The translations under genes were made by a program, and so were the position numbers. The notes beneath the pieces are model-generated. The model did no database searches. It saw only the letters and a list, made by a program, of their open reading frames with translations, and was not told where the DNA came from. A stretch of 10,132 nt of DNA, taken from contig JAUWNQ010000008.1 in NCBI GenBank assembly GCA_030612565.1, positions 1 to 10,132 on the forward strand, read 5' to 3'. This DNA is from Candidatus Bipolaricaulota bacterium (GTDB taxonomy: Bacteria > Bipolaricaulota > Bipolaricaulia > UBA7950 > UBA9294). Every line of letters starts with the position of its first letter. Positions within the stretch are counted from its first letter, which is position 1. Shown piece by piece: positions 1 to 7,211 of this stretch.

Positions 1-2
1 AC

Positions 3-2429
3 GCGAGTTCCTTGTTTGCCGGAGCGAGAGGAGAACTCTTCAAGCTGCAATTGCAGGCGCAGGCCTTGCAGGGGTTGATCCGGCAGGAGATCTATAGCCA
101 GCAGGCCAAATCGTTCAAGATCAAGGTTCCTTCCCAAGAGGGGGACGACGCGTTTGCGGAGCAGTATGATGGTCTCCTCGCTAGGTACAGCATCACCGAA
201 GACCAGCTAGATGTCTACCTTATCGGCCAAGGGAAGACCTTGGAAGGGTTCAAGAAGGAAATGCGGGAGAGCGTGGAGGTACAACTGCGGGATCAGGCCC
301 TGCGCGAAGAGGTGATCGGGGATCTCCAGCCGACCGATGACGAGCTCGCAGCCTATCTCGAAAAGAACATCTCGAAGTACGATACCCCTGAAGAGGTCCG
401 CGCTTCGCATATCCTTGTCGACGATGAGGAGACGGCGAACGAGGTGCTCGACAGATTGAATAACGGTACCGACTTCGCTGAGCTTGCCAAAGAGTACTCT
501 ACCTGCCCGAGCGCAGAGGAAGGGGGCGACCTGGATTGGTTCTCGCGCGGGAGGATGGTCCCTGAGTTCGAAGAGGCGGCCTTCGCCCTTCAGGTGGGCG
601 AGATTACTGGGATCGTCAAGACCGAGTTCGGCTATCACATCATCAAGCTGACCGACCGAAAGGAGGCCCACACCCCGACACTCGACGAGATCAAGGATCA
701 GGTTCGCGATGACTATATCCAGGAGGCAGCAGAGCAGAAGTTCAACGACTGGTACGACGATATCTACGCGCAAACGCAGGTGGAGACCAACGTTCCGTTG
801 TTGAACGCCTACATGGCGCAGCAGGAGGATATCGATCAGGGTCTGGCTCTGTTCGAGAGCGTGAAGGAGGCTGGTGCCTCGGACGACCCTTACCTTCCTT
901 ACTACATCGGCCGTATCTACGAATCGAAGATGGCGAGTGCGCAGCAGGATAAGAAGGCCCTGGAGGATAAGGAAGAACCGACCGCTGAGGATACCGCGCG
1001 GATTGACGAACTCACGCAAGAGATCGATGATTACAAGGCAAGAGCGCTCGCGCTCTACCTGGAGGCGTTGGAGAACGTAGATACCGATGAAAACTTCTTG
1101 AATCGGATACTCGCCCTCGATACGGACAACACTACCGCAATCTACCTCCACGGAAAGCTTCTCGCCGAGCGCGGGGATTACTTCGGTGCTGACATGCGTT
1201 TCAAGGAGGCGATCGACAAGGATCCAACTTACGTTGCTGCCTACATCGCCTCCGGAGACATGGCGGTGAATAACAGCACCCTCAAGCACGCTGTCGAGCA
1301 GTACAAGGCGGCGCTCGACCTGCGTCCGGGAGATATCAGTGTGCTGAGCAAGCTCGCCGCGGTCTATCTCTCTCTCAAGGAGCTCGATAACGCAGAGGAG
1401 ATCCTCTCCCGGATTGCGGAGAAGGATCCGGAGAACCTGAACCTGAAGCTCATTGTCGGCCAGGGAGACCTGGCCTACGAACGGTTGATCATGGCGATCG
1501 ACGAGCGGGATCGATTGGCTACGAAGACCGATCGAACGGCCGATGAGGAGGCTCGCTTGAAGGAGCTGGACGACTCGATCTCCTCCTACGAGGAGAGGGC
1601 GGTGGAGCGCTACAACAAGGCGATCGACCGTGGTGGGGCGATAGACCTCTACATCTCTCTCGGGAAGACCTACCTCGTCACCGGGGAGCTTGACGAAGCA
1701 AAGAAGAACTTCGACCACGTCATCCTCCGCTCTCCGTACAAGGCCGAGGCTTATGCTGGCTTGGCGGATGCTCTGCTTCAGATGGGGGATCGGGATGGGG
1801 CGATCGATAACTACAATACGGCCTTTGCCCGTACCTTCGACAATAGCCGCAAGCAGGAGTTGGGAGAGAAGCTGATCGAGCTTGTCCCCGACGATCTGCA
1901 GACGCGATTCAAGCTGGCGAGTGTCTACGCGCAGCAGTACATGTGGAGTTCGGCGATCAAGCAGTACGCGGCAATCCTCGATCTTCAAGCGGATTCGCTC
2001 GAGGCTTACCGTGGGATCGCCGAGGCCTACAAGTGGAAGACCGAGTACGATACCGCGATCGAATACCTCGCGAAGGGCCTCTCTTACGCGACCTTAGATG
2101 CGGACAAGATCGACTTCTACGAGACGATTGTCGACATCAACCAGATCCAGGTCGGGTCGGGAAGCCCGTTGACGCAGCCCGGGCTCGACGCCTCATTTGA
2201 ACTGGCGAAGCTCTACCTGGCGCAGGGGGAGGACGATAAGGCGAAGGAGAGGTTGGAGAAGATCGCTAGCGACGATCCAAACTACCGTCCCGACGAGGTG
2301 AGCGCCCTGTTGATCCAGGCTGGTGGCGAGACGCCTGTCCCTGAAGCGGAGGTGCAGACGCCGAGCGAGACGGTAGAACCGTCACAGACGGAACCGCAAG
2401 AGGAGCAGACAGAGAGTGACGGGTCGTAG
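3..2429 (+). CDS. Parvulin-type peptidyl-prolyl isomerase with long TPR array (5' partial)
   Basis: The reading frame is open to the left edge (Ala-Ser-Ser-Leu precede the first Phe-Ala-Gly), so the true start and any signal peptide or membrane anchor lie outside the window. Numbering from the TTG at 12, residues 1-125 are a helical, charged region like the N-terminal chaperone domain of SurA/PrsA proteins. Residues 129-217 are a PpiC rotamase domain: it opens with VRASHILV, has the GGDLDWFSRG core and ends with FGYHIIKLTDR. From about 270 to 770 the protein is a TPR-like helical array with typical patterns such as AYIASGDMAV and AEAYAGLADALLQMGD. Residues 773-805 are an acidic Pro/Glu/Thr/Gln-rich tail. 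The family assists folding of exported proteins in the cell envelope, and the TPR array probably binds partners. It overlaps the next gene by 14 nt. The rotamase call is firm; location and clients are inferred. Confidence 0.9.
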   Translation, partial: ASSLFAGARGELFKLQLQAQALQGLIRQEIYSQQAKSFKIKVPSQEGDDAFAEQYDGLLARYSITEDQLDVYLIGQGKTLEGFKKEMRESVEVQLRDQALREEVIGDLQPTDDELAAYLEKNISKYDTPEEVRASHILVDDEETANEVLDRLNNGTDFAELAKEYSTCPSAEEGGDLDWFSRGRMVPEFEEAAFALQVGEITGIVKTEFGYHIIKLTDRKEAHTPTLDEIKDQVRDDYIQEAAEQKFNDWYDDIYAQTQVETNVPLLNAYMAQQEDIDQGLALFESVKEAGASDDPYLPYYIGRIYESKMASAQQDKKALEDKEEPTAEDTARIDELTQEIDDYKARALALYLEALENVDTDENFLNRILALDTDNTTAIYLHGKLLAERGDYFGADMRFKEAIDKDPTYVAAYIASGDMAVNNSTLKHAVEQYKAALDLRPGDISVLSKLAAVYLSLKELDNAEEILSRIAEKDPENLNLKLIVGQGDLAYERLIMAIDERDRLATKTDRTADEEARLKELDDSISSYEERAVERYNKAIDRGGAIDLYISLGKTYLVTGELDEAKKNFDHVILRSPYKAEAYAGLADALLQMGDRDGAIDNYNTAFARTFDNSRKQELGEKLIELVPDDLQTRFKLASVYAQQYMWSSAIKQYAAILDLQADSLEAYRGIAEAYKWKTEYDTAIEYLAKGLSYATLDADKIDFYETIVDINQIQVGSGSPLTQPGLDASFELAKLYLAQGEDDKAKERLEKIASDDPNYRPDEVSALLIQAGGETPVPEAEVQTPSETVEPSQTEPQEEQTESDGS

Positions 2430-2715
2430 ATCGTTCGATGACCTTGTCGCGTTGATCGTGCGGCTGCGCGCCGAGGATGGTTGTCCCTGGGATCGGGCTC
2501 AGGACCACTGTTCTCTGCGGCCGTATGTGCTGGAGGAGGCGCATGAGGTCATCGCGGCGATCGATGCGGAGGACCCTTCCGCCCTCGCCGATGAGCTGGG
2601 CGACCTCCTCCTCCAGGTTCTCCTGCACAGCCAGATTGCCTCTGAGGCGGGAACGTTCTTGTTCGATGACGTGATCGCTCACCTGTCGCGAGGCGCAGGG
2701 GGTGAGGCCATCTGA
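2416..2715 (+). CDS. MazG-like nucleoside triphosphate pyrophosphohydrolase, single short domain
   Basis: A 99-residue protein with the all-alpha NTP pyrophosphohydrolase signature. It has FDDLVALIVRLRAEDGCPWD, then LRPYVLEEAHEV with the metal-binding EExxE (Glu40, Glu41, Glu44), then DELGDLLLQ with ExxD (Glu60, Asp63). The family hydrolyses NTPs to NMP plus pyrophosphate, usually to clear non-canonical or excess nucleotides. The GTG start is chosen because AAGAGGAG lies 10 nt upstream and the N-terminus matches where the family begins. The start lies inside the end of the isomerase gene. The protein ends just where MazG proteins usually continue with a KLxRRHPHVF segment, so it lacks that segment and the second MazG domain of E. 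coli MazG. The metal site is intact, so activity is plausible. Confidence 0.85.
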   Translation: MTGRRSFDDLVALIVRLRAEDGCPWDRAQDHCSLRPYVLEEAHEVIAAIDAEDPSALADELGDLLLQVLLHSQIASEAGTFLFDDVIAHLSRGAGGEAI

Positions 2716-2972
2716 TGCGCGACGCGACCGTATACTGGGTCAACACCACCGAATCGGAGGTGCACTTCCTCGACGCGATCGTTAGTGCATACGACGGCCT
2801 GGCGAACGTGCGGCGTGACTACTGCCTGCGCGATGGGAAGATCTACTTCAAGGTCTACGTTGCCCCAGGGATGGAGGATGAATTCCTCTCCCTGGCCGTT
2901 CGCCTGCGGGAGGTGGCGGCGATTGGGGAGGTCATCCGCGGGGAGGACGATGAGCCTTCTCAAGCCGCATGA
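2715..2972 (+). CDS. Small DUF4911-like protein of unknown function
   Basis: An 85-residue protein whose ATG shares one base with the MazG stop (TGATG), which implies translational coupling. It has no signal peptide or membrane segment. The pattern (hydrophobic strand at the start, FLDAIVSAYDGLANVRRDY, a strand KIYFKVYVAPGMEDEF, then a helix SLAVRLREVAAIGEV) resembles the small DUF4911 family, recognised from memory of its F-x-E-x-YDGLA and PPG-x-E-xE features. No catalytic residues are evident, and the fold looks like a small alpha/beta ligand-binding or regulatory domain. Its 3' end overlaps the HAD phosphatase gene by 23 nt, so the two are probably co-expressed. Function is unknown. Confidence 0.7.
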   Translation: MRDATVYWVNTTESEVHFLDAIVSAYDGLANVRRDYCLRDGKIYFKVYVAPGMEDEFLSLAVRLREVAAIGEVIRGEDDEPSQAA

Positions 2973-3369
2973 ACAGGTCGATTCGATCTTTGATATCGAT
3001 TACGATCGACTGTATCGCAACGGGAAACGGGCGCTCCTCTTCGACCTTGATAAGACCCTTGGGGGCCATCGGCCGAGGCGGTTGGAGCCGGAGGTGTACG
3101 CTCTACTGGAAGACCTAGCAACACTGGGATTCCGTGTAGGGATCCTCACCAATCGCCGCTGGGGAACCGATGATCCGGTGATCGTGGAACTTGGGCGCAA
3201 GTACCCGCTGCGAGTTCGCGCGGGAAAGCCGAGAAAGGGCGGGTTTAAGGAGATCCTTTCTCAACTCGACATTCCCTACGAGCAAGCGGTGATGATTGGC
3301 GATCGTTTGTTCACCGATGTTTTCGGTGCCAATTGCTTGGGAATTTACTCCATCCGAATTCATCGTTAG
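2950..3369 (+). CDS. YqeG-like HAD-superfamily (subclass IIIA) phosphatase, C-terminally short
   Basis: The 139-residue protein opens with LLKPHEQVDSIFDIDYDRL, the lead-in of the YqeG family. HAD motifs follow in order: motif I FDLDKTL (Asp32, Asp34), motif II ILTNRR (Thr67), the motif III lysine region AGKPRKGGF, and motif IV MIGDRLFTDVFGAN (Asp118, Asp123). The start is the ATG inside the DUF4911-like gene, preceded by GGGGAGGACG, because translation from there begins exactly at the family N-terminus. YqeG proteins such as the B. subtilis member are about 170 residues. This one stops right after GIYSI, losing the usual tail of about 30 residues (VP-x-DGF...R-x-ER). Motif I also reads DxDKT rather than the usual DxDNT. 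The family phosphatase activity is known mainly by homology and the substrate is unknown. Confidence 0.8.
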   Translation: MSLLKPHEQVDSIFDIDYDRLYRNGKRALLFDLDKTLGGHRPRRLEPEVYALLEDLATLGFRVGILTNRRWGTDDPVIVELGRKYPLRVRAGKPRKGGFKEILSQLDIPYEQAVMIGDRLFTDVFGANCLGIYSIRIHR

Positions 3370-3416
3370 TTCTGGAGCGCGCGGTATTACGCTTCCCCAC
3401 AGCACTATCTCCGGTG

Positions 3417-3445
3417 TTGGCGGCAACCCCCTAATCGGCTATCAT
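3417..3445 (+). promoter_or_regulatory. Candidate sigma70-type promoter for the argF-cit-leuCD operon
   Basis: TTGGCG (3417-3422) and TATCAT (3440-3445) are separated by exactly 17 nt, with a predicted start near 3452, about 20 nt before the leader ORF. It lies in the only gap (3370-3470) between the two gene runs. A short inverted repeat, GTTG-GCGG-CAAC (3416-3427), overlaps the -35 box and could serve as an operator or simply be chance. The call rests on consensus and position only. Confidence 0.5.
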
Positions 3446-3470
3446 TCGCCTCGTGACAAAGGGGGAAGGA

Positions 3471-3566
3471 ATGCCGTATGACAGTGCATCTTGCTTATCC
3501 AGACGAAGTTTCTTGCCCGTTCTTTCTTCGAAAAAACCAAGCGATGCAGGAGGTAACAACGGATGA
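3471..3566 (+). CDS. Putative 31-residue leader peptide coupled to argF
   Basis: A short ORF begins with ATG directly after a purine-rich GGGGGAAGGA and encodes a 31-residue peptide starting MPYDSASCLSRRS. Its TGA overlaps the argF ATG as ATGA, and the argF Shine-Dalgarno AGGAGGT (3548-3554) lies inside the ORF, so ribosomes finishing the leader would be placed to start argF. It contains an adjacent Arg pair (AGA CGA, 3501-3506), which in a transcript for arginine biosynthesis hints at control by arginyl-tRNA supply. No strong terminator/antiterminator hairpins were found, so attenuation is speculative. It could also be a chance ORF in the leader. Confidence 0.4.
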   Translation: MPYDSASCLSRRSFLPVLSSKKPSDAGGNNG

Positions 3567-4474
3567 AAGTGAAGCACCTCGTCTCTCTTGAAGACCTCTC
3601 TACTGAAGAGATCTACGAAGTCCTTGAGACGGCACGCCACCTGAAGCTCGAACTGCGTGCCGGGGTCAAGCATAACATGCTCGCCGGAAGGACGCTGGCG
3701 ATGATCTTCCAGAAGCCTTCCCTACGGACGCGCGTCTCCTTCGAGAATGGGATGAATCAACTCGGGGGGAACGCGATCTACCTGGGGCCGGACGATATCA
3801 AGCTCGGGAAGAGGGAGACGACTGAGGATATCGCGATCGTCCTCTCGGGGTATGTGGATGGAATCATGGCAAGAGTCTTCGAGCACCGTACGATTGTCGA
3901 TTTGGCAAAGTACGCATCTGTCCCTGTGATCAACGCGTTGTGCGATCGCTACCATCCGTGCCAGATCCTCGGTGACCTGTTGACGATCATGGAGAAGAAA
4001 CGCGAGCTTGCCGGGTTAACCCTCGCCTTCATCGGCGATGGGAACAACGTGGCCCACTCCCTGATCAACGGGTGCACCAAGGTAGGGATTAATTTCCGCA
4101 TCGCCTGCCCTAAGGGATATGAACCAGAGGAGGCGATCGTGCGTGCAGCGCGGGGTGCAGAGGGGTCGATCGAGATCATGCACGATCCAAAGGAGGCGGC
4201 ACGGGGCGCGGACGTCCTCTACACCGACGTGTGGGCGAGCATGGGAGAGGAGGCGCAAGCAGCCGAGAAGAGATACGCCTTCTCCGGGTTCACCGTGGAC
4301 GAGGCGCTCCTCGAACTGGCCGATCCCGAGGCGCTCGTGATGCACTGCCTTCCCGCCCATTATGATGAAGAGATTACCTACGGGGCCTCCCGCAGCGTGG
4401 GGAGCGCTATCTTCGACCAGGCGGAGAACAGGATGCACGCGCAGAAAGCGGTCTTGGCCCTCTTGATGGCATAA
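3563..4474 (+). CDS. argF: Ornithine carbamoyltransferase
   Basis: Transfers the carbamoyl group from carbamoyl phosphate to ornithine, giving citrulline, in arginine synthesis (or the reverse in arginine catabolism). The 303-residue length is typical. The carbamoyl-phosphate loop is KPSLRTRVSFE (Ser53, Arg55, Thr56, Arg57) and HPCQ at 131-134 completes that site. FIGDGNNVAHSL and DVWASMGEE (223-230) are the ornithine-side motifs that separate OTCases from aspartate carbamoyltransferases. MHCLPAH (260-266) holds the catalytic Cys262 in HCLP, and the C-terminus FDQAENRMHAQKA is typical. The start is secure: AGGAGGT lies 8 nt upstream. It is the first enzyme gene after the candidate promoter and is followed 8 nt later by a citrate-lyase-like gene, an unusual partner. 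Nothing shows whether it acts anabolically or catabolically. Confidence 0.93.
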   Translation: MKVKHLVSLEDLSTEEIYEVLETARHLKLELRAGVKHNMLAGRTLAMIFQKPSLRTRVSFENGMNQLGGNAIYLGPDDIKLGKRETTEDIAIVLSGYVDGIMARVFEHRTIVDLAKYASVPVINALCDRYHPCQILGDLLTIMEKKRELAGLTLAFIGDGNNVAHSLINGCTKVGINFRIACPKGYEPEEAIVRAARGAEGSIEIMHDPKEAARGADVLYTDVWASMGEEAQAAEKRYAFSGFTVDEALLELADPEALVMHCLPAHYDEEITYGASRSVGSAIFDQAENRMHAQKAVLALLMA

Positions 4475-4482
4475 GGAGAATG

Positions 4483-5670
4483 ATGAGCGCGCAACAGGTA
4501 ACGATCGGTTCGGAGAACAAGGGAGATTGTCTTATCACGGTGGCTCCATCTGCCTCGCTTAAGATCGAGATCGAGGCGGGGAATGCGAGGCTCGTGGAGC
4601 GCGGGATTCGTGCCGTCGTCGAAGCGACCGCGGAAGCGATGGAAATCACCGCGGCGAAGGTCACGGTGGTGGATAGAGGTGCGCTCGACTACGTCCTTTC
4701 CGCGCGGATGGAGACGGCGCTGCAAACGGCCTTTCCGGAGATCGCCTCCCCGATACAACGGACAGTTGAGCGCGCCGCGACCGCGCGGGACCGCCTGCGG
4801 CGCAGCCGCCTCTACGCGCCGGGGAATAACCCGCGTCTCCTCGCGGGGATCGATCTCCACGACGCGGATTGTATCCTCCTCGACCTGGAGGATTCGGTCC
4901 CGTTGCAAGAGAAGGGTGCGGCACGGATCCTGGTGAAACACCTATTGCTGACGCTCGCCCTTCCCGAGGCGTGGGTGCGGATCAACCCTCTCTCCTCGCA
5001 CGGTGCGGACGACCTCGCTGAGATCATGTGGGGACGACCGCACGGGATCTGTCTTCCCAAGGCGGAGTCGGCCACCGATGTTGAATCCCTCTCGCAAGCC
5101 CTCTCCGAGAAGGAACGCGAACTCGGGATACCCGCGGGATCGACCTATATCATGCCGATCATCGAGACGGCAAAGGGGATCCTCCCCGCCGAAGAGATAT
5201 GCATTGCGGACGAACGTGTGGTTGTGGTCTCCTTCGGAGCCGAAGACTTCACACGCGATATGGGTGCCAAGAGGACGCACGACAGCCTCCTCTTTGCGCG
5301 GTCGATGCTTATCACAGCGGCGAAATCAGCAAGGATCCAGGCCTCGGACACGGTCTATGCCGACATTGCGGACGAAGCAGGGTTGATCGCCGAGACGAAG
5401 CTGGCGCGCGACCTCGGTTTCGACGGGAAGGGGGCGATCAACCCGCGTCAGATCGAGCCGATCCACAGGGTCTTCTCCCCGAGCGAGGAGGAGATTGAGG
5501 AGGCAATGAGAGTTATTTCTGCGGCAGAAGAAGCGGAGAGGAAGGGAATGGGTGCCGTGGCGCTCGGAGGTAAGATGATCGACCGACCGGTCTTAGAACG
5601 TGCCCGCCGAACGCTCAAGCTTGCTGATAATCAGCGAGCGGGGAAAGAGGTTGAGGAAGGATCACGATGA
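4483..5670 (+). CDS. citE: CitD-CitE fusion: citrate-lyase-type acyl carrier domain joined to citryl lyase beta subunit
   Basis: A 395-residue fusion. Residues 5-83 match citrate lyase acyl carrier CitD: a GxxExxGD-type start, IRAVVEATAEAM, then DRGALDYVLSARMETAL. Residues 104-350 match CitE of the HpcH/HpaI aldolase superfamily: RLRRSRLYAPGNNPRLL, DLEDSVPLQEK (metal/CoA region), WVRINPLS, PIIETAKG, FGAEDFTRDMG and GFDGKGAINPRQIEPIH. CitE cleaves citryl-acyl-carrier (or a related thioester such as citramalyl) to an oxoacid and an acetyl thioester. In the CitD part, the serine that carries phosphoribosyl-dephospho-CoA (Ser14 in ESxD of Klebsiella and E. coli) aligns with Lys13 (codon 4519-4521), in GSENKGD. 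The ATG at 4483 is preferred to the one at 4480 because AAGGAG ends only 1 nt before the latter. The stop overlaps the citF start (ATGA). Confidence 0.88.
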   Translation: MSAQQVTIGSENKGDCLITVAPSASLKIEIEAGNARLVERGIRAVVEATAEAMEITAAKVTVVDRGALDYVLSARMETALQTAFPEIASPIQRTVERAATARDRLRRSRLYAPGNNPRLLAGIDLHDADCILLDLEDSVPLQEKGAARILVKHLLLTLALPEAWVRINPLSSHGADDLAEIMWGRPHGICLPKAESATDVESLSQALSEKERELGIPAGSTYIMPIIETAKGILPAEEICIADERVVVVSFGAEDFTRDMGAKRTHDSLLFARSMLITAAKSARIQASDTVYADIADEAGLIAETKLARDLGFDGKGAINPRQIEPIHRVFSPSEEEIEEAMRVISAAEEAERKGMGAVALGGKMIDRPVLERARRTLKLADNQRAGKEVEEGSR

Positions 5671-7211
5671 AGAACGCGCTCGGACGCGAGGTACCAGAGC
5701 AAATCGATGGCCGTGCCCTACATCCGTTCCAGGGGGCATTCGCCACGACTCCCACAGGACGCAAGGCCGCCCGTCCTCAGAAGACGGTGAAGCCGGGCGA
5801 GAACAAGGTCCTCCACTCGATCGAAGAGGCGATCGAGGCAACGTGCCTCAAGAGCGGAATGACGATCTCATTCCATCACTCCTTCCGCGACGGCGACCGG
5901 CTGGTGAACATGGTCGTCGATACCTGTGCGATGATGGGGCTGCAGGACCTACGACTCTTCCCCACGGCCCTCTTCCCGGTGCACGCGCCGTTGATCGAGC
6001 AGATCGAGAAGGGCGTTGTGACTAGGATCGAGGGCTCGATGAATGGGCCGATCGGTGCGTTCATCTCGCAGGGGGGGAAGCTTGCAGCCCCGGTGGTGTT
6101 GCGCTCGCACGGTGCCCGCTGGCGCGCGGTCGAGGCAGGGGACGTAAAGATAGATGTCGCGTTCATCGCTGCCGCGCAGGCCGACCCGTACGGGAACGCA
6201 AACGGGTTGAACGGAAAGACTCCCTGCGGGCCGATATCTTTCTCCGCTGTCGATGCGATGTATGCTGAAAAGACGGTCGTGGTGACTAACGACCTCGCCC
6301 CCTACCCGGTTTACCCGTTCGAGATTCAGCAGGGGTGGACAGACTATGTGGTCGTGGTCGATGAGATCGGCGCCCCGGAGAGTATCGCCTCGGGAACGCT
6401 TAAGATCACCCGTTCCCCGACGCGCCTTCGTATCGCTAGGCTCGCTGCTGCTGCGGGGGTGGCCTCTGGGTACCTCGTGGATGGGTTCAACTTCCAGGGA
6501 GGGGCCGGTGGAATCTCACTCGCCGCGACGAAATTCGTAGGTGAGGAGATGGAGAAGGCGGGAATTATCGGGGGATTTGCTATGGGCGGCGGGACGGAAC
6601 TCATTGTCGATATGCTGCATCGTGGAACTGTACGAACGATCCTCGATGGGCAGGCGTTCGACCTCGCGGCGATTGCGTCCCTGCGCGAGGATCCGAACCA
6701 TGTGCTTATGGATCCCGGGCACTACGCGAACTACGATTCCCGCGGCTGCGCTACCTACATGCTTGACGCTGCATTCCTCGGGGCGACCGAGGTCGATCTT
6801 GCCTTCAACGTCAACGTCAACACCCACTCTGACGGGCAGCTCCTGCACGGGATCGGAGGGCACCAGGACGTTGCTGCAGGGGCGAAGATGACCTTGATCA
6901 CCATCCCGAGCCTGCGCGGACGTCTCCCGGTAATCGTCGATTCCGTAACCACGGTGACGACCCCGGGCGAGGTGGTCGACGTAGTTGTTACCGAGCGAGG
7001 AATCGCGGTCAACCCGAGACGTGAAGACTTAAAGGAACGCTTCCTCACAGCCGGTCTTCCGGTGCGGGAGCTCGCGGAGATCAAGGCGGAGGCGGACCGT
7101 CTCACCCAACCGCCGCGCAGGCCGATATTCGGAGACGAGGTGGTCGCCATCATCGAATGGCGCGACGGAACGGTTATCGATGCTGTAAGGAGGGTTGTCG
7201 GATGGGAGTGA
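5667..7211 (+). CDS. citF: Citrate lyase alpha subunit (acyl-carrier/CoA transferase)
   Basis: Exchanges the acetyl group on the carrier for the incoming hydroxyacid, forming the citryl (or analogous) thioester that CitE cleaves and releasing acetate. The 514-residue length is normal for CitF. It starts with the family N-terminus LGREVPEQIDG and HPFQGAFA, then has SGMTISFHHSFRDGD (63-77), HAPLIEQIEKGVVTRI (106-121), SHGARW, DVAFIAAAQADPYGNANG (163-180), DGFNFQGGAGG (272-282), DPNHVLMDPGHYAN and FNVNVNTHSDG. The CoA-transferase glutamate/glycine region is represented by HGIGGHQDVA (394-403), and RGIAVNPRREDL lies near the end. The ATGA overlap with the CitD-CitE gene and the upstream GAGGAAGGA support the start. 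Substrate could be citrate or citramalate; sequence alone cannot decide. Confidence 0.93.
   Translation: MKNALGREVPEQIDGRALHPFQGAFATTPTGRKAARPQKTVKPGENKVLHSIEEAIEATCLKSGMTISFHHSFRDGDRLVNMVVDTCAMMGLQDLRLFPTALFPVHAPLIEQIEKGVVTRIEGSMNGPIGAFISQGGKLAAPVVLRSHGARWRAVEAGDVKIDVAFIAAAQADPYGNANGLNGKTPCGPISFSAVDAMYAEKTVVVTNDLAPYPVYPFEIQQGWTDYVVVVDEIGAPESIASGTLKITRSPTRLRIARLAAAAGVASGYLVDGFNFQGGAGGISLAATKFVGEEMEKAGIIGGFAMGGGTELIVDMLHRGTVRTILDGQAFDLAAIASLREDPNHVLMDPGHYANYDSRGCATYMLDAAFLGATEVDLAFNVNVNTHSDGQLLHGIGGHQDVAAGAKMTLITIPSLRGRLPVIVDSVTTVTTPGEVVDVVVTERGIAVNPRREDLKERFLTAGLPVRELAEIKAEADRLTQPPRRPIFGDEVVAIIEWRDGTVIDAVRRVVGWE

Noticed and set aside
207..1988. Long minus-strand open frame opposite the isomerase gene
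   Set aside because: It is the antisense shadow of a clearly coding + strand gene with strong codon bias, and its translation resembles no family.
3340..3366. AT-rich GAATT repeats upstream of the argF promoter as an ArgR box
   Set aside because: They fall inside the phosphatase gene, match the ARG box poorly and are well upstream of the promoter.
3504..3530. CGAAG/CTTCG hairpin in the leader as an attenuator
   Set aside because: Only 5 bp with a 17-nt loop and no following T-run or alternative pairing partner.
4330..4400. Unusual HYD after HCLPA in the carbamoyltransferase as a sign of another substrate
   Set aside because: This position varies among genuine OTCases (E. coli has FHD), and the SMG and HCLP motifs are intact.
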